A DNA stretch of 10,000 nucleotides from Actinidia chinensis (GCA_009663005.1 CM018898.1:9448244-9458243); one strand, 5' to 3'. Positions 1-8,570 are shown, counted from the first letter of the stretch. Numbers and translations: made by a program. The notes: a model not told the origin generated them from the letters alone.

Positions 1-1050
1 GAGTGGCTACTCACCCAGTTAGTTGTTGCACCTCCTTTATGTTTCTAAGCGAGTTCATTGTGAGTAGAGATTGAATTTGATCTAAGTTTGCCTAAATTCC
101 TTATTTAGTTACTAGGAAACCAAGAAAGTTTCCCAATGATACTCCAAAGATACACTTCGAGAGGTTAAGCATCATACGATGTTTTTGTAGGATATCAAAT
201 GTTTACTTTAAATGGGCGATGTGATCCGTTGCTTTAAGGCTTTGACCAGCATGTCGTTTATGTAGACCTCTATTATTTTTTTGATCATCTTCTAGAATAT
301 TTTTTTGACCAATCTCTAGTATGTTGCCCTAGTGTTCTTCAACCCAAAAGGCATGCCTTTGTAGCAATATATTCTCTTTCCGTGATGAAAGAAGTCTTCT
401 CTATGTTAAGAGAATGTATTTTGATCTGATGACCATAAAAAGGAGTCCATGAAATTAAGGAATTCAAGTTTGGAAATTGCATCAATGATCAAATCAATTT
501 TGGGTAGAGAAAAACTGTCTTTGGGGTAGGCCTTATTCAGGTCAGTAAAGTCAACACATACATTCCACTTGACCCTTTTTTGGGGCGACGATGACGTTGG
601 CCAACCAATCTAGGTAATGGGATTCCCTAACGACATCGACCTTAATGAGCTCAACCATTTCTTCTTCTATGACCTTCAATCATTCAGGAGCAAACTTTCT
701 TCTCTTTTGGCAAACTAGAGGATGATCAGGGTCGGTGAATAGCTTGTAAATGGCAATCTGAGGGTCTATTCCTAGGACATCGCCTTGTGACCATGCAAAA
801 ACATCATAGTTTTTCTTTAAAGACTTTACCAGAGTACTCCGCAGTCCCTCAGTCAATTCAGTCACAATCATGACATGGCGATCTGGGTAGTCGGGATGTA
901 TAAACATTGGAGCCACTTCCTCTAGAGGCCTGATATTTTCTGTATCTCGGGGATCGATAAGGGGGTGTCTTCTATTTCGTCCCTCAGTGCCCCCGTCTAG
1001 GCATCATCAATTTATAATTGTTATCATACACTTGGCTTAGAAGTGAAGCT
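1..1050 (-). pseudogene. Reverse transcriptase domain of element A, broken
   Basis: This is the remnant of the RNA-dependent DNA polymerase that would copy element RNA into DNA. Reading 1050 to 1, I see PRDTENIRPLEEVAP, HPDYPDRHVMIVTELTE, NYDVFAWSQGDVLGIDP, QKRRKFAPE, NVIVAPKKG, CVDFTDLNKAYPKDSFSLPK, FMDSF, YCYKGMPFGLKN, VYINDMLVKAL, LSKCIFGVS, NFLGFLVT and VQQLTG, in the order expected for plant gypsy pol. The only sizeable open stretch is 680-916 (78 codons). Elsewhere the frame shifts near 560-570, 410-430 and 230, and stops lie at 292-294 and 316-318. The catalytic YxDD box reads YIND at 253-264, so the first aspartate is lost. The domain continues past the window start. The upstream edge at 1051 is set by the element B insertion, not by the gene. 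Confidence 0.93.
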
Positions 1051-1055
1051 AGTAT
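1051..1055. repeat. Target-site duplication AGTAT, left copy
   Basis: AGTAT immediately precedes the TGTCA terminus of element B. The same five bases follow its other terminus at 5454-5458. Five-base duplications are normal for Ty3/gypsy integration. Confidence 0.82.
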
Positions 1056-1074
1056 TGTCACGCCCCGGTCAAAT

Positions 1075-1107
<33 letters not shown>

Positions 1108-1182
1108 TAGAAAAAGTCAAACTAAGTAACATAATAATATACAATCATTACATCAGAGTACGACAACCAATCCCTCCCATGG

Positions 1183-1214
<32 letters not shown>

Positions 1215-1252
1215 TAAGTGATATCCTATGGACAATACCCACACCGGGCCAA
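1056..1252 (-). repeat. 3' LTR stub of element B (197 bp)
   Basis: This stretch aligns with the first about 215 bp of the LTR at 3391. Shared blocks include ATAATATACAATCATTACAT, TCCATGAG, TATCAAATA and CCCACACCGGGCCA. Identity is roughly three quarters to four fifths by eye, with several small indels. Homology stops at about 1249-1254, where protease-reverse transcriptase linker sequence begins. The remaining 1.8 kb or so of this LTR is missing. In transcription sense this stub is the last part of the LTR (the end of U5). Confidence 0.8.
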
Positions 1253-1253
1253 T

Positions 1254-1800
1254 GGAGAATTCATCTCCGGGTGGTGGTACTCTATCAAATCCTCAAGAAA
1301 GACATCCGAAAAAATTCACAAACCCTGGGTGGGGGGATGGCAAGGGCCAAACTAACTACGCTACCCTCATCGACCAAACACGCTGAGAAAAGAAAATCAA
1401 CTCCCCTTGCCTACGCACATTAGTTAGCCGAGGGACAAAACCACGGACCTCGATCTCCCACGAAATAAAAACGATCTCCTTTGTGTACAAAAAGGTAACT
1501 CGATGCGGACACAGTCTATCATAGCCCGATAGCTGTCAACCAAGCCATACCAGGATTACGTCAAACGAAGTCATGTCTAATACAATAAAATTGAACACGA
1601 AGCGTCAAATCAGCAATCTCAAACCTCACAAGATCTACAACTCTCTGCAAATTCGATACCCCCAACTGGAGTATCACATAAACTGAATCTAATACATCAA
1701 TCTCTAATCCAATGCCAAAGCAAAAGATTGATGAGAGGACTGAAGGTTGATGCCCCGTGTCGATGAGAACTACGAGCACGAGTTATTAAATAAACATAAG
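1254..1800 (-). pseudogene. Retropepsin and pol linker of element B, broken
   Basis: The aspartic protease would process the Gag-Pol polyprotein. The minus strand has an open stretch at 1561-1779 with VLIDTG (catalytic D-T-G at 1753-1761), then GLEIDVLDSVYV, VSNLQRVVDLVRFEIADLTL and VQFYCI. After a frameshift near 1570 come fragments recognisable as a SFDVILGMAWLTA-type motif, RVTFLYTK and FVGDRG. The linker continues with NVRRQGEL, VCEF, DVFLEDL (about 1290-1310) and, in another frame, VPPPGDEFSI. These match the approach to the chromovirus reverse transcriptase. At about 1250 the coding sequence ends abruptly inside LTR sequence, so the polymerase itself was deleted. The apparent plus-strand frame at 1187-1423 is a shadow. 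Confidence 0.82.
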
Positions 1801-1879
1801 TAAAGTACCTCGACAACCGATGTATCCCCAATTGCCGGCGTCTGCGTCCGTTTTGTCCCCGACGGAGTACCGCGATGAT

Positions 1880-3150
1880 GTCATAGCAATAAACCCGTCC
1901 ATGTGTCCTGACCCGGCTGAGCTACGCCTGGTGGTCTGGAATAATATGAAGTCGTTGCTGATGTAAACGTCTGGAGTAGCCTCGAGGCCTGAACTGAGGA
2001 GTAGTAGGTTGTGCGATCCCGGTAGCTACACGGGATGTTTTCTCCCTCTGCGTGCATTATCGACTGATATTGCCCCACATGACCCCACGATAGCAGGTAG
2101 GTGGCCCTTGATAGTGATGGTCCCTATGCCTAATGTGAGATTGTACCCTTGGTGCAACTGCCGGTTGATGACCAACCAAAACAAATCGGCCTCCCCAAGA
2201 GTTTGCCAGATGATATAACAAATGTGGCGGTCAAACCCTCGTAGGATATGTTGGTGTGCCGTATAGGTCCTTGGCTTCTTAGAAGAACGACCCTCGACTG
2301 ATTGCTAGTGCCCTCACGCTGTGATTAGGATTGAATCTTTCTAAGTCTCGTTAAAGTCTCCTCAATGGCTGCCGCTGCGCTGACATAGTCGAGTAAACTT
2401 GATCAAATTTCCTGCCAATATTATTATTATGGACGGCCTAAGCCCTCGCATAAACATTTCGCGTCTCCTCTTCATCGTACAAACGCTTTTGCAAACCTGA
2501 CAGTAGTAAACCTGGCCTCATATTGAGCACAGTCATGCTCATTGAACCAAATTAATTAAATTACATGCTAAACGTCTCCTTAGCCGTATCCTTAAAATAC
2601 TGCTTCAGGACAGGCCTTCTTGAAAGGCTCCACTTCTTGCTACCACTTCCTCCATGGGTTCTTCCACCATGAGGGCATTCCCCCTGCAGTTGATAGGATG
2701 CAAACAACACGCTCCAAGCTTCCTCAGTCACTAAGATGATATCCAATGCTCTTGTTGACTTGTTCCAAGCCAATCTTCCGCAACCAATGGATACGGTTTC
2801 CCTTGAAAGTGGGTGGGACGTAGTTGCAAGAAAGGCACTTAATGTTGTGGGTAGCCCTATCTCTGCCGTTCTAATTAGCATTTGCATAGTGTTCTCACAC
2901 TCTTCGATGGCGGTGACACTACATTGCATTAAATTAAATTTAGCGCATTCCAAAACGAGGTGGAACACCTCTCCCATTCCCTCCAGGGAAGAAACGGGGA
3001 CTGTTTTTACAAAGCGCTGTCGTACATCCCATCACCAACTATTGGTGATTCCCATCATCTTCCTCGTTCATGATTTCTACGAGCCCCACATGCTTCCACG
3101 AGCCCCACTAGCTCCCGTAAGTTATTTCGCGGAACTCTCGCATTAGTAGT
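1880..3150 (-). pseudogene. gag (capsid and nucleocapsid) of element B, broken
   Basis: Gag would form the virus-like particle. Spread over shifting minus-strand frames I see, in order: FQGKPYPLVAEDWLEQVNK (about 2740-2810), DIILVTEEAW and VLFASYQLQGE (within 2561-2977), a WWK-like core, VEPFKKA, KQYFKDTAKETFSM, SMTVL, EEETRNVYARA (remnant of the FVRGLRP block), SKKPRTYTA, then a zinc-knuckle region. The first knuckle starts ICFG at about 2173-2190 but is frameshifted by an extra base. The second, PPTCY, lies at about 2073-2103. The tail GQDTWTGLLL ends at 1881. Numerous frameshifts and stops exclude function. The N-terminal part above 2980 is too decayed for me to set a start. Confidence 0.8.
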
Positions 3151-3375
3151 GGCAGGTTTTACTCAATGCACAAAGAAAATAATAGATAATCATATCAATT
3201 ATGATAAGTCATAAACATTGCTAACATAAGGAAATTACAATAAATGTAGACGTATGTTCATTGTATCCCACTATCGCCCATAGATAACACCCATGTTACC
3301 CCCTCAAAAAATACGTTTTAGACAGAAATCAAACGTGGTCTAACCACCTCACGGCTCATAGGTATTCGAACTAGA
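3151..3375 (-). other. Untranslated leader of element B between primer site and gag
   Basis: AT-rich, stop-rich sequence between the primer-binding site and the first recognisable gag. No coding signature was seen on either strand. Its position fits a 5' untranslated leader of the retrotransposon. Confidence 0.5.
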
Positions 3376-3387
3376 GATCTGATACCA
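3376..3387 (-). promoter_or_regulatory. Primer-binding site, initiator tRNA-Met type
   Basis: The minus strand reads TGGTATCAGATC. The plant consensus complementary to the initiator tRNA-Met 3' end is TGGTATCAGAGC, so 11 of 12 bases match. It lies three bases inside the LTR edge at 3391, the expected place for priming minus-strand DNA. The following minus-strand bases include TAGTTCGAATACC, which resembles the tRNA TpsiC arm and may be an extended match. Confidence 0.85.
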
Positions 3388-3958
3388 TGTTGTCAAGCCC
3401 CGGGTCAAAAACCAAGACCCTGCCAAGTAAGCAAAATAAACTCCAAATACGGTCGAAAATCAAACTAAAGTACACATATAATAATATACAATCATTACAT
3501 AATTAGTTATCGGCACTAATCCCTCCCGTAGGGACCATTGATCTCCATGAGTATCAAATATAAACAATGTTGATAGCCCCATGGACCATGCCCACACCGG
3601 GCCAAAAAGAATAATTACAATTGTCAAAATAAATATTCCTTAACATGTGTATCCCAAACAAAAAACACTACAACAACCATGGGCCTCACGCTTTCATCCG
3701 GTACCTGAAAATTCATTTATTAGTAAGGTGAGTTACCTGAAAAGAGTAACAATGGCCTTGAGCATCACAGCCAAAAACATGATACATAATAATAGATTGA
3801 CGAAACATGATGTAAAAATACTATGCCTTCATCTACCAAAAACAGATTACCAATCCGTGTGATTTCGCAAACATCCAGTTTACCATAGTCCTTTGAATGA
3901 CACACTTAGGCCATTTCCTCACCAAACTCGTTATGCACTAGCACGTGAGATAATCCCC

Positions 3959-4094
3959 GTCAACTTCCGGAATTTCCGTGGGCTATGACATTCCCCCGTC
4001 TCGTTGGCCATCTAGGACTTTCGTTTGTCAACTTTCGGACGTTCACTGTGGGCTATGAACATTCCCTCAGTACCAATTGTATTCTAGGACTTTA
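3959..4094. repeat. Tandem duplication, 68-bp period, within the LTR
   Basis: Two adjacent copies (3959-4026 and 4027-4094). Both begin GTCAACTT(C/T)CGGA, share GTGGGCTATGA, CATTCCC and TCTAGGACTT, and end in a similar TTCG stretch. They differ by several substitutions and small indels, so the duplication is old. Confidence 0.7.
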
Positions 4095-4172
4095 CTTCGG
4101 CTTAATCCAAACCATCTTATTCGGTACACTAAGGTCTAAACTCGACATATCCTAATTCCCACGCAGCATAAA

Positions 4173-4180
4173 CTTTATAT
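4173..4180 (-). promoter_or_regulatory. Candidate TATA box in the LTR of element B
   Basis: The minus strand reads ATATAAAG inside GACATATAAAGTTTATGC. If used, transcription would start some 25-30 bases lower. Motif and position only; AT-rich sequence elsewhere in the LTR (for example 5371-5388) offers alternatives. Confidence 0.25.
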
Positions 4181-4409
4181 GTCTCCATAAGTCCAACCAT
4201 ACATCCATTTTTCATTATCACATAAATAAACCGACATACAATATATGCATTCAAACCCATCACATACATAAGCCATTATTGAACAAACTCATAACCATTC
4301 ACATAAACCTTAAACTCACAATTCCAAGTACCCACCAAATTTTACATTCTTTAACTTTTCATATAGCAATTGAAATTATTAAAATTTTATGTAACAATAA
4401 AATATACAA

Positions 4410-4486
4410 AATATCCTCAGTGCTAAAATTAAAGCCTTTTAAAAAAAAATAATTTCTTTTAATTTTTTTTAATTTCAAAAATTTTA
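4410..4486. repeat. A/T-rich low-complexity tract in the LTR
   Basis: A run of nine A bases followed by T-rich blocks (TTTCTTTT, AATTTTTTTT) directly precedes the palindrome cluster. No other signal seen. Confidence 0.6.
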
Positions 4487-4487
4487 G

Positions 4488-4757
4488 GTGTCGACACATG
4501 AAAATCTCGTGTCGACACCAAAGGTCAGTAGCCAAAAACTTCACATTTCCTGCTCAAGGTGTCGATACCAGTGTCAGCACCAAAGTCAGTAGCCAAAATA
4601 TGAATTTTCACTATTTAAGTTGTCGACACCAGTGTCGACACAAATGCAGTGCAAATTTCTACTATTGCCTTCAAGGTGTAGACACAAACCTCGTAGGGTC
4701 GACACCAACCATCAGTTCTAGATTTTCTAATTCTCCTCTCAAAGGTTGTCGGGCACC
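4488..4757. repeat. Degenerate tandem array of paired GTGTCGACAC palindromes
   Basis: The perfect 10-bp palindrome GTGTCGACAC occurs at 4488, 4509 and 4632. One- or two-mismatch versions lie at 4559, 4571, 4620, 4676 and 4696, with a decayed one near 4746. They come in pairs: 4488/4509, 4559/4571, 4620/4632, 4676/4696. Pair members start 21, 12, 12 and 20 bases apart, and successive pairs start about 56-71 bases apart. The first two units also share GTCAGTAGCCAAAA after the pair, supporting tandem origin. It lies in the upstream half of the LTR as read on the minus strand, where enhancer-like repeats often sit, but no function can be read from the sequence. Confidence 0.75.
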
Positions 4758-5453
4758 AACATCCTATGTGGGACACCCCAAACACAAAACACCAAATTTC
4801 ACGATTCTAAATGTCTCTAAATCAAAGTTTTGTCATTTAGGGTTCTATACTAAAATATTTTCTCAATAGACTTGATATAAGCCTTAACAAACAATCCCAA
4901 AGTTAAAACCCCACAAGGAAAAACCCCCTTACCTTCAAATCCAAAAATGCCAGCCTCCACAAACAATGGTGAGGCCCAAAATTACGATTGCTCCGATTCT
5001 GATGTTCTTGGCTCTTACACGTAGACCTCGTCGAGTAGATAATATTTTCCAAAGAACCCACTATCACAATTCATCTAACTCTCTTGAATCTAGCTCACAA
5101 ATGCAAAATCTTTTGGCTCAAAACTAGAGAGAGAAAGGGAAAGAAGAAGAAGATGGCAATAAATGCCAAAAAAAATAATATGGCATTTAAGTGTTTAGGT
5201 TAAAATAGAAAATGACCTAAATGCCCCCCGTGGGCCTTGGAAATTTGTTTGGCCCAAGTAACAAATCCAACTAAATTCAACATATTGGGTCCAATTAATT
5301 TGGCCCTGTCCTTACCACACCCAACTTCAATCCAAAATAAATTCAACTTCATTTTATAATATGGATAGTGTTCTATATAATATATACATGGACATCACAC
5401 TTGCATCTTAATTACGTCATAAAAAGAAAAAGAAAAAATTTGAACCCTTAACA

Positions 5454-5458
5454 AGTAT
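5454..5458. repeat. Target-site duplication AGTAT, right copy
   Basis: AGTAT follows the terminal CA of element B and matches 1051-1055. Element A protease sequence resumes directly beyond it. Confidence 0.82.
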
Positions 5459-5942
5459 AATTGATATAATAAAGATTGCCTTGCAATTCTTTGGTCGCCC
5501 CTCACCTCGCCTTCTTTTGTCGAAATGGAAAACTTGATCACCATAAGGTAATAAATAGAAGTGATGGCCTTGATCTTTCCTAAGGTTGGGCATCCTAAAT
5601 TAACATTGTAAGGCGATGGGCAATCCACGATGATAAAATCTTGCCATACAGTAGTCTGATGGGGCTTGCCCCTAAAGTCATGGGCAACTTGATCCACCCA
5701 AGAGGATTTATAGAGCTCCCTCTAAATTCGACCAGAGGGGTGTGGAATAGGTGGAGTCTATCTTGTTTTATCTTCATCTTGTCGAATGCCGAGACGAACA
5801 GAATATCCAAAGAACTCCCGTTGTCAACCAAGATCCTCTGAACGTTGAAATTGGCGATTATGGCCGAGATGACCAATGCATCATCATGGAGGAGATGTAA
5901 ACCCCTTAAGTACTCATTGGTTAAGGTGATGGGCTTATGCAT
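5459..5942 (-). pseudogene. Retropepsin-like protease of element A, frameshifted
   Basis: The aspartic protease of the Gag-Pol polyprotein. The frame open at 5595-5942 gives [20 protein letters not shown], then [19 protein letters not shown] with the catalytic D-N-G at 5817-5825. The D-N-G form replaces the textbook D-T/S-G and is, as I recall, normal in this lineage. It continues [20 protein letters not shown] and [11 protein letters not shown]. Near 5665-5680 the frame shifts, and the reading passes to the one open at 5395-5697: [45 protein letters not shown]. It stops being recognisable at the element B boundary near 5459; residues below that are LTR sequence. The plus-strand frames at 5641-5841 and 5845-6042 are shadows. 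Confidence 0.9.
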
Positions 5943-5979
5943 TCCAGTAGCAGAAGTAGAGAGGTTGTATACTTCCTCC

Positions 5980-7550
5980 TCAGCTCGCCCATTCGCCTCT
6001 CTTGCATGCCCATTTCGAGATAAGCTGGAACATCCCCCCTAATGGAAATCTTCCATGAATAGTTTGAATATCACTTACCGTCGACTTGTTATCAACATAT
6101 CTCTTGCCACGTGAATCAAGTCGCGGGTGATCAATGACAAACTTCCTCAAATATCCCTTCTTAATTAGGTTGGTTATCCACTCCTTTAACTGAAAGCAAT
6201 CTTCTGTGTTGTGACCATGATCATTATGGAACTCATAGTACTTGTTCTTATTCCTCCTAAGGGGGCTAGTCTTGATCTTTCCAGGCCACTTTACAAAGTC
6301 CTCATTCATAATTTCGATGAGCACTTAGGCTATAGGAGCGCTGAGAGGAGGCAACACTAGGTGAGTCGGCGTGGTGGAGTGTGAGGGCGACATTCATTAA
6401 TTCTCTCCCTCGCATCTCGTCCAGACCTTTTGCTTTTCACCTCGTCCCTGATTGATGAGTTTTGGTATCCTTCCTTTTATGGTCGTCCCTACCTCTTCTT
6501 CTATGCTTGGCCTTAGCTCCTCTACCGAAATTTATTTGTCGGCCTTACTCTGGAGCGTCGACAAGGTTTCGGAGAATTCTTGGAGAGGGAATCGAACAAT
6601 GGACCAAACCGAAGTCCCTCCATCATTGCCATGACCACCATTTTGTCACTAGGGTCTTCCACCTCTAGAACAGACTAATTAAAACGCTTGACATAGTCTT
6701 TTAAGCTCTCTCATCTTTTTGATGAACTGTGAAGAGATGGGAGGCATTCTGCTGTCTGACCCTACAACTCATAAAATTGGCGACAAAAAGCCTACTTAGG
6801 TCTCCAAATGAGTTAATGGTCCTTAAAGACAACTTTCTGAATCATGACCTCGCTGGCCCCTTCAAAGTAGCTGAAAAAGCCTTACACATCACCTCATCCA
6901 AGTACCCTGAAGCGATATTAAATTCTTGTACGAGTCTAAGTGGTCTATGGGATCTGTCTTCACTTCATATACTCCAAGTTGGGATGGCAATTTGAATCTG
7001 GAAAAGACCTAACTCTCATCACTCGATCTGTGAACGAAGGTTCGGTCTTACTTATCAAGGCATCCATAATGATTAGGGCATTTGCACCGGTGTTGATGGC
7101 ATTAATTCGAGTATCCAGGTCCTTAATCTTCTAGGTGATGGATTTATCTTGGTGTCTGGGCTCTCGGTCATCTTAGCAAGGTGATTTTTCACTTCTCCTG
7201 ATTTCTTATTCGTCGTGTCCAGAGTTTATCTAGATGACTAAGATTCTAACATGACAAGACTCCTTTCGTGCCTGGAGTGCAAACTCATTGACTAGCGTGG
7301 ACGACTTCTAGCTGAATTTCTCTGACTAGTGCTATGGCGACTATAAGAATCCTGATCGCCTATTCTTAAGAGTGACGAGACCGATCAACTTCTTTCGGAA
7401 TAGGTGCGATAGGATGAGGTAGATTATTTGTGGTGAGGTGCTGCACTAGACGGGCATTAATCTCATTCATAACCTTAATCTACTCAGCAACTCCGTGCAT
7501 CTTATAATGAATGATACCTTCCAAATCTAGAGCTTGACTAGTGTTAGTCA
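5980..7550 (-). pseudogene. gag of element A, broken by stops and frameshifts
   Basis: Capsid and nucleocapsid remnant. Reading downward in coordinates: NEINARLVQHLTTNNLPHP (about 7400-7460), SRHERS, then a KSITxKIKDLDTRI-like block with a stop at 7131-7133, [17 protein letters not shown] (about 6950-7010), [19 protein letters not shown] with TGA for the Trp at 6842-6844, [41 protein letters not shown] with a stop at 6675-6677, [38 protein letters not shown]. The last part is open at 5980-6324: [13 protein letters not shown], then the knuckle [20 protein letters not shown] (6196-6240), whose first Cys is Tyr, then FVIDHPR and DIQTIHGRF. The N-terminal start is unclear; MTNTSQALD near 7550 is only a candidate. 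Confidence 0.88.
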
Positions 7551-7753
7551 TTGTACGTGCTCTATTGTTTAAAAGGCTACTGATATGGTCTAGGTAACAA
7601 ACGGCTGCGCAGGTGTATAGAAAGTTAAGAACTATCATTCTCATAGACGATGCCAAACTATTATGGTAGAAATCTGGGATGAGCAACCAATAGTTTGAAT
7701 TACTCCTTAAGCTTGGTATTTGTCCTCGGTAATGGCTTGTGAGAGAGAACAAA
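7551..7753 (-). other. Leader of element A between LTR and gag
   Basis: No recognisable protein motif. A primer-binding site is expected just below 7754. The minus strand there reads AACATTTGTTCTCTCTCACA, which does not match tRNA-Met and is at best a decayed form of another tRNA site. The weak minus-strand frame across 7480-7752 covers this leader and is not convincing as coding. Confidence 0.4.
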
Positions 7754-8249
7754 TGTTACTAGCCGGGGTGAGGCTGCTATAAACTCTTTCAGCATAAAGA
7801 TGAGATCAAGGCGAGCAAACTAGACTGAGCAGAATAGAGAATAATGAAGTTATAGCTCAAAGAGAGAGAAAGAGTAGTTATCCCTTCCTATTGGATGGTG
7901 AATGGCCTTTTATGGACGAAGAATTTACAGCCGCACGAGAAGATCATCGAGCAACCAAGTATGGAAGCCGTGTCAGAGGATCTCGGAGTAAAAGGGGGAA
8001 TTCCCATATGGAGAGAGCACCGCAAAGATAGGAGACCTGATGGAGATGGAGTTACAGTTGCTTCAACCTTAAAGTGATGGGTGAGATAACCATCTCGGTC
8101 AAGGATGACATGAAGATTGAGGAAAGATGAGGTTATTCAGAGAACTTGGGAGGACTCAGCAACGACCAAAGTGAGATTCTAGCAACATGGTCTCCATAGG
8201 GGCGATGTGTTAATCTCAGAACAGCAGGTGGGGATTTTACCCCTCATCA
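7754..8249 (-). repeat. Probable 5' LTR of element A (about 496 bp)
   Basis: It begins TGTTA and ends ATCA on the plus strand, giving the usual TG...CA ends. It sits just upstream of leader and gag. On the minus strand it contains CATAAAAGG, a possible TATA box, followed by a CT-rich stretch as seen in many plant LTR leaders. The partner LTR lies outside the window, so both boundaries are inferred from termini and position alone. No coding signature seen; the plus-strand frame at 7895-8077 is probably chance. Confidence 0.55.
7906..7914 (-). promoter_or_regulatory. Candidate TATA box in the LTR of element A
   Basis: The minus strand reads CATAAAAGG about 150 bases before the LTR end, with a CT-rich tract (7858-7876) about 30-50 bases downstream. 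Position and composition fit a plant LTR promoter; nothing else supports it. Confidence 0.35.
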
Positions 8250-8570
8250 AAAGTAAACTTTAATTGATAGACTCTTGACAATTATGCTTTGAAGTGACTA
8301 AATTATTTTTATAATTATATCTATAAGAAATCATAAAAGAGCTATAAAGATTCATAAAAATACTAAACAATTTAATAGAATTCATAACATATCTATTTTT
8401 AACAAAACATCTCATACCAAAATCAATACGATTCATAATAAAACCAATACAATTTATACAAACAAGTTTAACTCGCTATTCAAGTTACAATTATTAGTTA
8501 TTAATTTATTTAAAAATTTATCATCTAATGACTATTAAATGAGTGTGTATTGTAGGCTAAATTTTTCAAA
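8250..8570. other. AT-rich spacer between element A and the second gag fragment
   Basis: Strongly AT-rich sequence with short recurring words such as ATTCATAA, AATCAATACGATT and CCAATACAATTTATA. No terminal inverted repeats, coding frame or RNA gene seen. It may be old intergenic DNA or the remains of an unrelated repeat. Confidence 0.5.

Larger units (their letters stand above)
1056..5453 (-). mobile_element. Element B: nested, internally deleted Ty3/gypsy chromovirus (Tekay/Del-like)
   Basis: This 4398-bp insertion starts TGTCA and ends TTAACA, is flanked by AGTAT on both sides, and splits element A between protease and reverse transcriptase. On the minus strand it has a 2063-bp 5' LTR, a TGGTATCAGATC primer site three bases inside the LTR, a leader, gag, protease, and a 197-bp piece of 3' LTR. 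Reverse transcriptase, RNase H, integrase, any chromodomain and the polypurine tract are absent. The protein signatures (an FQG..PLVAEDWLE-type gag start, an LIDTG protease, and DVFLEDL before the reverse transcriptase) resemble plant chromoviruses of the Tekay/Del type, which also have long LTRs. It cannot move by itself, and its gag and protease are also broken. Confidence 0.85.
3391..5453 (-). repeat. 5' LTR of element B (2063 bp)
   Basis: The inner edge TGTCAAG at 3391 abuts the primer site. The outer edge CTTAACA ends at 5453, next to the AGTAT duplication. The ends are imperfect inverted repeats (TGTCAAG against TGTTAAG). Only the inner 215 bp or so has a partner in the window, the stub at 1056. 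The interior holds a 68-bp tandem duplication, a cluster of GTGTCGACAC palindromes, A/T homopolymer runs and AT-rich flanks, but no coding region I recognise. A length near 2 kb suits Tekay/Del-like chromoviruses. The outer boundary depends on the target-site duplication, since the 3' LTR does not extend that far. Confidence 0.78.
1..8249 (-). mobile_element. Element A: degraded Ty3/gypsy LTR retrotransposon (Tat-like), interrupted by element B
   Basis: On the minus strand the parts appear in the expected gypsy order: LTR, leader, gag, protease, reverse transcriptase. The element leaves the window at its left end, so RNase H, integrase and the 3' LTR are not seen. The block 1056-5453 is a later insertion and does not belong to it. 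Lineage is inferred from familiar signatures: a DNGSS-type protease motif, a gag ending in an FHxDHGH-x-TEDC knuckle, and a VDFTDLNKA reverse transcriptase motif. In my knowledge of plant elements these go with the Tat-like branch and not with chromoviruses. Multiple stops and frameshifts in every domain show it can no longer encode its proteins. Lineage confidence is moderate; Ty3/gypsy confidence is high. Confidence 0.85.

Noticed and set aside
1881..2218. Plus-strand frame at 2009-2218 as a gene
   Set aside because: It is antisense to the gag zinc-knuckle region; the minus strand carries the family signature and ends with DTWTGLLL.
2736..3146. Plus-strand open frame of 136 codons
   Set aside because: It is antisense to recognisable gag of element B, whose motifs read on the minus strand; no familiar protein features.
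3361..3390. tRNA-like sequence (TTCGAA, TGATACCA)
   Set aside because: No cloverleaf; it is explained by complementarity of the retrotransposon primer site to tRNA-Met.
4488..4757. Possible CRISPR-like array
   Set aside because: Short palindromes with degenerate, unevenly spaced units inside a plant LTR; no constant-length repeats or spacers and no cas genes.
4498..4869. Plus-strand open frame of 123 codons with repeated Cys-Arg-His words
   Set aside because: The repeated words come from the GTGTCGACAC array in the LTR; this is repeat translation, not a Cys-rich protein.
7735..7753. Primer-binding site of element A
   Set aside because: The minus-strand sequence does not match any tRNA 3' end I can state confidently, so no site was called.
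8250..8570. AT-rich stretch as a MITE
   Set aside because: No terminal inverted repeats or matching target duplications could be found.
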